64,000 nt of DNA from Mycolicibacterium anyangense (GTDB lineage Bacteria; Actinomycetota; Actinomycetes; Mycobacteriales; Mycobacteriaceae): assembly GCF_010731855.1 (NCBI RefSeq), contig NZ_AP022620.1, forward strand, positions 3,782,001 through 3,846,000. The letters run 5' to 3'. Made by a program: the position numbers and the translations under genes. Under the pieces are notes generated by a model. It had not been told where the DNA came from, ran no database searches, and was given only the letters and a program-made list of their open reading frames with translations. Shown in pieces: positions 1 to 7,649 of the stretch (position 1 is the first letter of the stretch; each line of letters starts with the position of its first letter).

Positions 1-2127
1 GCCGGCCTGGTCCTGATGGCGGCGTGGATGCCGTTCAACAACGGCCTGCGCCCCGAAGGCCAGATCGCCACCGGGGCGCTGATCACCTACGTACTCATCG
101 AACGCGCCATCATCTCCGGCCGGCTGACACCGTTCGCGCTGGCGATCATCAGTGCCGCGTTCACCCTCGGCATCCAGCCCACCGGACTGATCGCGGTGGC
201 CGCCCTGATCGCCGGTGGCCGCCCGATCTTGCGCATCCTGGTCCGCCGCCGCGGGATCGTCGGCACCTGGCCGCTGATCGCCCCGCTGCTGGCCGCGGGC
301 ACGATCGTGCTGGTCGTGGTGTTCGCCGACCAGACGCTGGCAACGGTGTTGGAAGCCACCAGGATTCGCACCGCTATCGGACCCAGCCAGGCCTGGTACA
401 CCGAGAACCTGCGCTACTACTACCTGATCCTGCCGACCGTCGACGGTTCACTGTCCCGGCGGTTCGGCTTCCTGATCACCGCACTGTCGCTGTTCACGTC
501 GATGTTCATCATGTTGCGGCGCAAGCGGGTTGCGGGCGTGGCCCGCGGTCCGGCCTGGCGACTGATGGGCGTCATCTTCGCGACGATGTTCTTCCTGATG
601 TTCACCCCGACCAAGTGGGTGCACCACTTCGGGCTGTTCGCGGCGGTGGGCGCGGCGATGGCCGCGCTGGCCACCGTGCTGGTGTCGCCGAAGGTGTTGC
701 GCTGGTCGCGCAATCGGATGACCGTCGTCACCGCGGTGCTGTTCGTGCTGGCACTGTGCTTCGCGACCACCAACGGCTGGTGGTACGTCTCCAGCTATGG
801 CGTTCCGTTCAACAACGCGATGCCGCGCATCGCCGGGATCACCGTCAGCACCATCTTCTTCTTCCTGTTCGCGGTGTCGGCGCTCTACACCCTGCTGCTG
901 CATTTCAGTTCGCGAGACCGCGGTGAGGGCCGGCTGGCGCGGGCCGTCACCGCGGCTCCCATCCCGCTGGCCGCCGGTCTCATGGTGGTGGTGTTCGTCG
1001 GCTCGATGACCGCCGGCATCGTGCGCCAGTACCCCACCTACTCCAACGCGTGGGCCAACCTGCGGTCGTTCTCCGGCGGCTGCGGACTGGCCGACGATGT
1101 GCTCGTCGAACCCGACCCCAATGCTGGCTTCCTGAGCCCGCTGCCGGGCGACTACGGACCGCTGGGCCCGCTGGGCGGCACCAAACCGGTCGGCTTCACA
1201 CCGAACGGCGTACCGGATCACATTGTGGCCGAGGCGATCCGGATGACCAATCCGCAGCCCGGCACCGACTACGACTGGGACCAGCCGATCAAGCTGAGCG
1301 CGCCCGGCGTCAACGGATCAACGGTGCCGCTGCCCTACGGCCTCGACCCCGCGCGGGTCGCCCTGGCCGGTAGCTACGCCGAGGGACCGCAGCAGGAGGC
1401 CACGCTGAACTCGGCGTGGTACACCCTGCCCCCCAACGACGGTGGACATCCGCTCGTGGTGGTCACCGCCGCGGGCACCCTCGCCGGCCGTAGTGTGCTC
1501 AACGGGTTCACCGACGGCCAGACCGTGGAGCTCGAGTACGCCAGGCTCGGGCCCGACGGTGCGCCGGTGCCCGAAGGCCGGGTGGTGCCTTACGATCTCG
1601 GCCCCGCCCCGTCGTGGCGCAACCTGCGATTCGCCCGCTCAGAGATGCCGACCGACGCCACCGTGGTGCGCATCGTCGCCCAAGACCGCTCGCTGTCGCA
1701 GGGCGATTGGATCGCTGTCACCCCGCCGCGGGTGCCGGAGTTGCGCTCGGTTCAGGAGTACCTGGGATCCACCCAGCCGGTTCTGATGGACTGGGCGGTG
1801 GGCCTGGCGTTCCCGTGCCAGCAGCCGATGCTGCACGCCAACGGCGTCACCGAGGTGCCGAAGTTCCGCATCACGCCGGATTACACCGCCAAGAAGCAGG
1901 ACACCGACACCTGGGAGGACGGCCGCAACGGCGGCCTGCTGGGCATCAGTGATCTGCTGCTCCGGCAGAGCGTGATGGCGACCTACCTGTCCCACGACTG
2001 GGGCCGGGACTGGGGTTCGCTGCGCAAGTTCGACACGATCGTCGACGCCGAACCGGCCCAGATCGAACTGGGCACCGCCACCCACAGCGGGCTGTGGAAG
2101 CCGGGACGGATCCGGATCAAGGCGTAG
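1..2127 (+). CDS. embB: Arabinosyltransferase EmbB, C-terminal part (5' end outside window)
   Basis: The open frame runs from base 1 to the TAG at 2127 (708 codons) and continues beyond the left edge. EmbB-type enzymes are membrane GT-C transferases that use decaprenyl-phosphoryl arabinose to extend the arabinan of arabinogalactan. The visible part shows several membrane segments within about the first 340 residues. A large extracytoplasmic domain follows, with the Emb-like proline/glycine stretch around SPLPGDYGPLGPLGG and the C-terminal end ATHSGLWKPGRIRI. That domain corresponds to the carbohydrate-binding C-terminal domain of the family. No other emb gene follows, as expected for embB, the last gene of embCAB; embA or embC are the alternatives. 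The N-terminal catalytic region and the ethambutol-resistance position 306 lie outside the window. Confidence 0.85.
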   Translation, partial: AGLVLMAAWMPFNNGLRPEGQIATGALITYVLIERAIISGRLTPFALAIISAAFTLGIQPTGLIAVAALIAGGRPILRILVRRRGIVGTWPLIAPLLAAGTIVLVVVFADQTLATVLEATRIRTAIGPSQAWYTENLRYYYLILPTVDGSLSRRFGFLITALSLFTSMFIMLRRKRVAGVARGPAWRLMGVIFATMFFLMFTPTKWVHHFGLFAAVGAAMAALATVLVSPKVLRWSRNRMTVVTAVLFVLALCFATTNGWWYVSSYGVPFNNAMPRIAGITVSTIFFFLFAVSALYTLLLHFSSRDRGEGRLARAVTAAPIPLAAGLMVVVFVGSMTAGIVRQYPTYSNAWANLRSFSGGCGLADDVLVEPDPNAGFLSPLPGDYGPLGPLGGTKPVGFTPNGVPDHIVAEAIRMTNPQPGTDYDWDQPIKLSAPGVNGSTVPLPYGLDPARVALAGSYAEGPQQEATLNSAWYTLPPNDGGHPLVVVTAAGTLAGRSVLNGFTDGQTVELEYARLGPDGAPVPEGRVVPYDLGPAPSWRNLRFARSEMPTDATVVRIVAQDRSLSQGDWIAVTPPRVPELRSVQEYLGSTQPVLMDWAVGLAFPCQQPMLHANGVTEVPKFRITPDYTAKKQDTDTWEDGRNGGLLGISDLLLRQSVMATYLSHDWGRDWGSLRKFDTIVDAEPAQIELGTATHSGLWKPGRIRIKA

Positions 2128-2165
2128 CGGCCTCCGCCGCCTGACCGCGGTGACACAATCCGGAG

Positions 2166-3665
2166 ATGGCTGACGACGCGGTGAGCATCGACCCTTTGAT
2201 GCACGGCCTTCGTTCCAAGGGCCTCAAGAAGGGATCGGTCTCATTGGTCGGGGCGGTGGCGATCGGTTTGGCCGCCACCGCACCCGCCTACTCCCTGACC
2301 GGCGCGCTGGGCCACGGTGCCGCCGAGTCCGGCTACCAGCTGCCCATCGTGTTCATCATCGCGGTGATCCCGATGTACTTCGTGGCCCTGGCCTACAAGC
2401 ACCTCACCGACGCGGCACCGGATGCGGGCACGGTGTTCACCTGGGGGTCCAAGGCCATCGCCCCGCACATCGGCTGGATCGGTGGGTACGCACTGATTCT
2501 GTCCAGCATCCTGGCCGGTGTGGGCGCGGCCGGAATCCTGGTCAACGCCACCGCGGTGGTGCTGGGTCTGGCTGAACCGCCAACCTGGTTCAACGTGTTG
2601 GTCGCGGCGGTGTTCATCCTGGCCACGACCTGGCTGGTGGCGCGCGGCGCCGAGGAATCCTCCCGAACCACGTTGATCCTGACCATCGTGCAGTACGGCG
2701 GCCTGGCACTGTTCGCGGTGATCATGATCATCGCGGCCGTGCGCGGGCAGCAGAATCCGACGGCCGAACCGTTCTCGCTCGAATGGTTCAACCCGTTCGC
2801 GATCCAGAGCCCGGGGGCACTGCTCGGCGGCTTCCTGGTCGCCATCTTCATCTTCTGGGGTTTCGATGCCTCGCTGGCGATGTCGGAAGAGACCGCCGGA
2901 ACCCCCGAGCAGGCGGGCCGCAGCGGTGTCACGGCGATCATCATCACCGTGGTCACCTACGTCATATTCAGCGTTGCCGCACTGGCTTTCGCCGGTATCG
3001 ACGAGAACAGCCCGACCAGTCTGACGAATGCGACCAACATCGACGACGTCTTCACTACGCTGGCCGGAGAAGCGATCGGAACCCGGGGTGCGGTGATCGC
3101 GGCACTTATCGTCGGTATCTCGGCGTTCTCGGCGACGATGTCGACGGTCATGCCGACGGCGCGCGGTGTGTTGTCGATGGCGACGTACAAGGCGCTGCCG
3201 AACCGGTTCGCCTCCGTCGACCAGGTGAGTCAGACCCCGAAGTTCGCCACCTGGGTGATCGGGCTGACCAGTCTCGCTATCTACGGCGGTCTGACCCTGG
3301 TGAGTGAGAGCATCGTCGAAGACTCGGTCTACAGCGTGGGGATCGCGATCATGGCCTATTACTCGGTGGTCGCGGTGTCCTCGGTGGTGTACTTCTGGCG
3401 CACAGCATTCCAGTCGGTGAAAACCGCACTGGAACAAGTGATCCTGCCCGGCATCGGGGCGTTGATCCTGATACCGGTAGGCATCGTCGAGGCCTACCAC
3501 ATGATCGATCCGGAGTACGGTTCCGGCGGATCCGTCGCCGGTATCGGCACGGTGTTCGTCGTCGGTGTGCTCAGCTTGGCGTTCGGGGTGGTGCTGATGA
3601 TCCTGTGGAACATCAAGGCGCCGGCCTTCTTCCGGGGTCAGACGCTACGGAGAGAGCGGACCTGA
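2166..3665 (+). CDS. APC-superfamily amino-acid permease
   Basis: The 499-residue protein has about 12 hydrophobic segments and matches the amino acid-polyamine-organocation permease fold. The first helix carries the glycine-rich stretch VGAVAIGLAATAPAYSLTGA, which resembles the unwound substrate-binding helix of the family. The segment FWGFDASLAMSEETAGTPEQ around residue 235-255 is the usual conserved APC block (GFD...EE). The ATG at 2166 is the first plausible start and lies 38 bases after embB. Substrate is not readable from the sequence; an amino acid or amine is likely. There is no transcriptional partner of obvious related function. In M. tuberculosis a different set of genes follows embB, so this gene belongs to a lineage-specific insertion in the locus. 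Confidence 0.85.
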   Translation: MADDAVSIDPLMHGLRSKGLKKGSVSLVGAVAIGLAATAPAYSLTGALGHGAAESGYQLPIVFIIAVIPMYFVALAYKHLTDAAPDAGTVFTWGSKAIAPHIGWIGGYALILSSILAGVGAAGILVNATAVVLGLAEPPTWFNVLVAAVFILATTWLVARGAEESSRTTLILTIVQYGGLALFAVIMIIAAVRGQQNPTAEPFSLEWFNPFAIQSPGALLGGFLVAIFIFWGFDASLAMSEETAGTPEQAGRSGVTAIIITVVTYVIFSVAALAFAGIDENSPTSLTNATNIDDVFTTLAGEAIGTRGAVIAALIVGISAFSATMSTVMPTARGVLSMATYKALPNRFASVDQVSQTPKFATWVIGLTSLAIYGGLTLVSESIVEDSVYSVGIAIMAYYSVVAVSSVVYFWRTAFQSVKTALEQVILPGIGALILIPVGIVEAYHMIDPEYGSGGSVAGIGTVFVVGVLSLAFGVVLMILWNIKAPAFFRGQTLRRERT

Positions 3666-3759
3666 TGCCGGCGATACCCGCGTGCCCGCCCACCCGGCAT
3701 GCCTGGTGGTACATGGCAACTAGTGTCAAAGGCATTGATAAATAGTCGTTTTGACGTCA

Positions 3760-3852
3760 TTGTCGAACACCTACCAATGGGTCCAGCCGATGCAGGCCGG
3801 CGACGGCCACGGCTGGGGTTTCTGGTTCCTGGGCCAGTGGATTCCGTTCTGA
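3760..3852 (+). CDS. Tiny aromatic-rich ORF (30 codons, TTG start), tentative
   Basis: A short frame lies between the permease and the convergent kinase gene. It could start at TTG 3760 (or TTG 3751) and ends at TGA 3850-3852, immediately before the kinase stop codon. The peptide is unusually rich in tryptophan, phenylalanine and glycine, ending GHGWGFWFLGQWIPF. That composition is not what random high-GC antisense frames give. It could be a real microprotein or the 3' remnant of a longer gene whose front was lost. There is no clear ribosome binding site. I do not recognise it. Confidence 0.25.
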   Translation: MSNTYQWVQPMQAGDGHGWGFWFLGQWIPF

Positions 3853-5118
3853 TCAATGACCCTGCGGATCGCTGAGCAACTTTTCCGGTTGCAGTGACCA
3901 CACCGTGGCCGGTGCCCCCGGCGAGGCGTGCGCGCAATAGGCAGGCGCGCCCGTCTCGCTGACGGCCGCCGCGCCCAGCACCGCACAGTTGGCGCCGATC
4001 ACCACGATCGGCAGGTCCATCCGACCCGATGTGGCAGGCGGTGGCGCCGACACCGTCGTGGCCGCGCTGTCGACGTCCCGGTGATTGAACAGGCTGAGCC
4101 CAGCGGCAGCACCGCCGATGACGACGGACACCCCCAGGATGGCCGGGACCAGCAGCCGTCGTCGGGACCGGCTCGACTCCGGTCTGGCGTGCCGGGCGCG
4201 CGAGGCACCCGCCTTCTGCGCTCCACCCGTCGCCGGGGACAACGCGGTTGCCAGGACCGCACCGCACTCGGACTCGGCGGCTCCCAGACCGCGGCGCAGG
4301 TCGCGGGCGAAATCGACGCACCGGGCGTAACGGGCGCCGGAATCCTTGGCCAGCGCCTTGGCGAACACCGGCCCCAGGCCGGCCAGTTCCGGGCGCTTGG
4401 ACCCGATGGCCGGCGGATCCGAACTGAGGTGCTGACTGATCACGATCGCCGGGTTGGTGTGCTGGAACGGCGGCATCCCGGTCAGCAGGTGATAGGCGGT
4501 GGCGGCCAGTGCGTACTGGTCGGCGTGGCCATCGATCTCCTCACCCTTGAGCTGTTCCGGCGCGGCGTAAGCGACCGTCCCGACGGTCATGTTGGTGCCG
4601 GTCAGATTGCTCGACTGGCCCATCCACCGGGCAATACCGAAGTCCGCCAAAGCAATTCGTGAGTCACCGGACTCCGGGTGGCCGAGCAGGATGTTGGCCG
4701 GCTTGACGTCGCGGTGCAGTAGTCCGCGACTGTGGGCGTAGTCGAGTGCTTCGGCCACCGCGGTGACGACCCGCGCCACCTCGTCGGGTGGCATGCCATA
4801 CGGATAGCGGTCGGCGAGCAGATGCGAGGCATCGGTCCCGTCGATGAACTCCATCGCGATCCACAGCTTGTCGTCGAACTCACCGCGGTCGTAGATGGTG
4901 ACGATGTGCGGATGCGAGAGCGTGGCGACCATATCGGCCTCGAGATTGAACCGTTGCCGGTACTCCTCGTCGCGGCTGACCGCCGAGCCCAGCACCTTCA
5001 GCGCATCGCGGCGCGGCAGCCGGGGATGCTGGACCAGGTAGACCTCACCCATCCCACCGGCGCCCAGGGTCCGCAAGATGGTGTAACCAGCAACAATCTG
5101 GCCGTCCGCTAACGGCAT
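3853..5118 (-). CDS. Membrane Ser/Thr protein kinase (PknF/PknJ type)
   Basis: The 421-residue protein is a Hanks-type kinase with all landmarks: glycine loop LGAGGMGEVY (18-27), lysine K41 in ALKVL, E60 of helix C, catalytic loop HRDVKPAN with D137, DFG at 159-161 and APEQ near 186-189. The activation segment carries several threonines (around 172-181) that could be autophosphorylated. A juxtamembrane basic stretch precedes one transmembrane helix (about 322-344). The outer domain is short, about 75 residues. Such kinases sense an external signal and phosphorylate cytoplasmic targets. The gene is co-directional with the downstream-read repeat and RDD genes (5128-5963), which precede it in transcription with 9 bases between, so an operon is likely. 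The specific Pkn name cannot be settled. Confidence 0.93.
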   Translation of the reverse strand: MPLADGQIVAGYTILRTLGAGGMGEVYLVQHPRLPRRDALKVLGSAVSRDEEYRQRFNLEADMVATLSHPHIVTIYDRGEFDDKLWIAMEFIDGTDASHLLADRYPYGMPPDEVARVVTAVAEALDYAHSRGLLHRDVKPANILLGHPESGDSRIALADFGIARWMGQSSNLTGTNMTVGTVAYAAPEQLKGEEIDGHADQYALAATAYHLLTGMPPFQHTNPAIVISQHLSSDPPAIGSKRPELAGLGPVFAKALAKDSGARYARCVDFARDLRRGLGAAESECGAVLATALSPATGGAQKAGASRARHARPESSRSRRRLLVPAILGVSVVIGGAAAGLSLFNHRDVDSAATTVSAPPPATSGRMDLPIVVIGANCAVLGAAAVSETGAPAYCAHASPGAPATVWSLQPEKLLSDPQGH

Positions 5119-5127
5119 TGGGGCATC

Positions 5128-5550
5128 CTACTGACTCGGACGGTCATACACGACGCGGCTGCCCAGCACGATGTCCTGGACCGAACGGCGGCCGCGGTCC
5201 ACAGCCACCCACAGCAGCCCGATCGGGAACAGCACGCAGGCAACCGCCCGCAGCACCGCGACCGGCAGCGTCAGCAGCTCGGCGCCCCGGCCAACCACGC
5301 GCACACCCAGCAGCACCGCGCCGACCGTACGCCCGGACAGCGTCCAACAGACGGTCAGGTACAGCACCGACACCCCGATCGTCACCGCACTGGAGAAGAT
5401 GAGATTCGGGGCCGGGAACCGGAACGACGTCGGGCGCAGGATCAGTGTGGTCAGCGCCAGCCCCAGATAGAGCAGCCCCATCGTCACGACCACCACCACG
5501 ATGTCCACCAAGGCCGCCAGACCGCGCGAGACGATGCCCGCGTTGGTCAC
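5128..5550 (-). CDS. RDD-family membrane protein
   Basis: The 140-residue protein has the RDD-family pattern. It begins GIVSRGLAALVDIVVVVVTM, with the arginine and aspartate of the family in the first helix. A second hydrophobic segment follows, then WTLSGRTVGAVLLGVRVVGR, the conserved G-R-T-x-G-x-x-L/x-G-x-R block, and a third helix. The role of most RDD proteins is unsettled; some have been linked to ion or solute transport. The GTG start at 5550 overlaps the stop of the upstream gene by 4 bases, and the kinase starts 9 bases after its stop. The three genes therefore look translationally coupled, suggesting the small membrane proteins are partners or substrates of the kinase (inference). 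Confidence 0.85.
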   Translation of the reverse strand: MTNAGIVSRGLAALVDIVVVVVTMGLLYLGLALTTLILRPTSFRFPAPNLIFSSAVTIGVSVLYLTVCWTLSGRTVGAVLLGVRVVGRGAELLTLPVAVLRAVACVLFPIGLLWVAVDRGRRSVQDIVLGSRVVYDRPSQ

Positions 5551-5963
5551 AGCGACTCTCGCGGTTCGGAGCTGCGGCCCAGCATCCGGTCGACGAAGCC
5601 GGACACGACGTCGTCGGCTCGGGCGGTCTGAGTGCGCACGTCGGTCATCACCTCGGCGGTGACGGTTCCGGTGGATTCACGGATGATCGCCGGCAGGTCG
5701 ACGCCGTCGATGATCTGGTCGGCCAGCCCGATCAGATCGATGCGGGCGATGATGGCGTCGATGTCGACATCGGCCACGATGGCGTCGATGTCGACGCGTT
5801 CACGGACCAGTGCGGTGAGGTCGATCTGATCGAGCACCAGCTCGGTGATCCTGGTGACCGCCGCAACGGAAAGGCGGGTGGCTTCGACACGTGTGGTGCG
5901 AAGCCACCCACCGATCAGGGGCAGTTGTTCCCAGGGCACCCCGGCATCGTAGCCAGCTGCCAC
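5547..5963 (-). CDS. Small protein with VDIDAIV-type repeats, function unknown
   Basis: This 138-residue protein starts at GTG 5963. Its middle third contains four to five tandem units of about 9-11 residues, including VDIDAIVAD, VDIDAIIAR and IDLIGLADQI. The units alternate acidic and aliphatic residues. At DNA level two identical 18-base blocks (5751-5768 and 5778-5795) sit 27 bases apart. No signal peptide or transmembrane helix is evident. The regular spacing would suit an amphipathic helix or a short solenoid. The gene is coupled to the RDD gene by a 4-base overlap and sits at the head of the kinase operon. I know of similar small proteins beside RDD genes in mycobacteria, but no function. 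Confidence 0.75.
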   Translation of the reverse strand: MAAGYDAGVPWEQLPLIGGWLRTTRVEATRLSVAAVTRITELVLDQIDLTALVRERVDIDAIVADVDIDAIIARIDLIGLADQIIDGVDLPAIIRESTGTVTAEVMTDVRTQTARADDVVSGFVDRMLGRSSEPRESL

Positions 5964-5973
5964 GCAGGTGGGT

Positions 5974-6612
5974 TCAGTTCATGTTCCAGGGTTCGCCGTA
6001 GGTGGTGACGGAGTCACCGGCCTTGGAGATCAGGCGGGCGAACGGACGCAGCAGCACACCGCCGGCCGCACCGGTCACGGTGCCGTGGGCGTTGGCCACC
6101 GCGACGGCGCCGCCTGCGCCCGAGACATCCACCGAGAAGGTGGCCACTTCCTGGATACCGGGGCCGTTGCCCAGGTCAGCGCTGATCGACACACCCGGGA
6201 ACAGGTTCGGGGTGATGATCGAGCCCAGCGGGTTGAAGCCCGTCGGGGACAGGTTCACGTCGTCGAGCAGGATGTTGGGGGTGGTGTAGCTGAAGTTGAT
6301 GCCCACACCCAGCGACCACGGGAAGCCGACCTGGTAACCCAGCTCCAAGGTGCCCCCGAACTCGTCGGCACCGGGGCCCACAACGCTGTAGACAGCCTTG
6401 CCGGAGTGGAACCACTCACGGGTCAGCCGGTTGCGGTCCAGGGGGAACACGCCGTCCAGGAAGGTGTCCCACTGCTGAACCGTCAACGTACGGCCACCAC
6501 CGTCGACCAGACTCAGCTGATTGTCCAGCCCCGCATTCGAGGTGCCTGCCCCCACGAACAATCCCGCTATCGCGGCGATCATCGCAACCAGCAGCCGGCC
6601 AATTACCTTCAT
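5974..6612 (-). CDS. mspA: MspA-family outer-membrane porin
   Basis: The 212-residue precursor aligns almost end to end with MspA of M. smegmatis as I remember it. It has a 27-residue signal peptide ending SNA, and mature blocks including QQWDTFLDGVFPLDRNRLTR and the ending SVTTYGEPWNMN. MspA forms an octameric goblet-shaped porin in the mycolic-acid outer membrane for small hydrophilic solutes. ATG 6612 was chosen because the signal peptide starts there and GGGAG precedes it on the minus strand. At the pore constriction the mature protein has D90 and D91, but asparagine at 93 where MspA has aspartate, plus one extra residue in the following loop. This could equally be an MspB, MspC or MspD-like paralogue. 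Confidence 0.93.
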   Translation of the reverse strand: MKVIGRLLVAMIAAIAGLFVGAGTSNAGLDNQLSLVDGGGRTLTVQQWDTFLDGVFPLDRNRLTREWFHSGKAVYSVVGPGADEFGGTLELGYQVGFPWSLGVGINFSYTTPNILLDDVNLSPTGFNPLGSIITPNLFPGVSISADLGNGPGIQEVATFSVDVSGAGGAVAVANAHGTVTGAAGGVLLRPFARLISKAGDSVTTYGEPWNMN

Positions 6613-6850
6613 GGTCTCCCTTGTCGTCGAACGTTCCCTGGCAGTTTCCTGTGCAAATAGGTATCCGGAGGGTGCCACATGAGCAATTGCTTCGCCACCC
6701 CTTGCCCCGGTACCAGCTCGACGAACGACGGCTTCAGGCAACGCCATTCATCATGCCTCAACTGCGACTATATGCACTTGGCAAACACCGAATCGCGCTC
6801 TGAATTCGTTGCGGCGCGGGCCCTGAACCCAAGAATCGCGACGAGCTGAT

Positions 6851-7609
6851 CTAGCTGTTCCCAGCATTCTTCAAGGTTTTGAGGGCCTCGGTGCTCAGCT
6901 GCGCGAGCTCGTCTGCCTCGCCGGGTGTCAGGGCCGCACCGACGATCTCGGCCATCCGGCGGTTGGTGAGGTTCTCGACCTCGGCGTAGCGGTCCTTCTT
7001 CGAGGCTTCGACATCGGCGTAGGGCGGCTGCCATCCCATGAACGCGGCGTAGTCCGGGCCCTTGTTGAGCAGGTGCGCCTCGACCGGGGTGATGCCTGAG
7101 ATCGTCAATGCGTTGAAGTGCACGGCGGCTCGCAACTCGCGCAGGATGAACATCACCTGGAAGGCCCGCCCCGCGGGATCGTCGGCCAGCGGCATCGCAC
7201 GCCAGCCGGCGTACAACGGCAGACCGGGTTCCGGCGCCGCGGCGATCACCTTCTCGCCCAACTCCGCAAGCCGGTCCAGACCCTGGACTGCGCTCAGGTG
7301 CTCCCGGCCGTACTCGGCTGCCTGCTCCCAATACAGCTGCGCACTGTCCGGAGCGTCGCGGACGGCCACACCAGCCTGCCAGCAGGCGCGGACGACGTTC
7401 GGCTCGAACACCGCGAAGACGGCGTTGACGGTGGTGTCGGTGGCGCGGCCGAGCACCCCACCCCGACCGGCGAAGTAGGCGGCGAACGGATCCGGGTAGC
7501 CGGCGGCCAGACTCTTCTGCATCGTCTCCGGGCTGAGCATGAAGATGCTGACGGCTTCGCCGATCGCCGCTCCTGCGGTGCGGACGGCGTCGGTATCGGT
7601 ATGCGTCAT
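6851..7609 (-). CDS. SCO6745-like conserved protein, function unknown
   Basis: The 252-residue protein is soluble, largely helical and without a signal peptide. It resembles the actinobacterial family annotated SCO6745 (conserved proteins with a helical, winged-helix-like appearance). Landmarks are an N-terminal block ending FAAYFAGRGGVLGRA, a central PLYAGWRAMPLADDPAGRAF and a following FILRELRAAVHFNAL. No catalytic motif is obvious. The ATG at 7609 is the natural start. The gene lies 238 bases upstream-side of mspA on the same strand. No partner gene indicates its job, and the family assignment is from memory. Confidence 0.65.
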   Translation of the reverse strand: MTHTDTDAVRTAGAAIGEAVSIFMLSPETMQKSLAAGYPDPFAAYFAGRGGVLGRATDTTVNAVFAVFEPNVVRACWQAGVAVRDAPDSAQLYWEQAAEYGREHLSAVQGLDRLAELGEKVIAAAPEPGLPLYAGWRAMPLADDPAGRAFQVMFILRELRAAVHFNALTISGITPVEAHLLNKGPDYAAFMGWQPPYADVEASKKDRYAEVENLTNRRMAEIVGAALTPGEADELAQLSTEALKTLKNAGNS

Positions 7610-7649
7610 GACTGGAGTGTAGGGACGTTGTGCCGTTGCCAGGGCCGGG

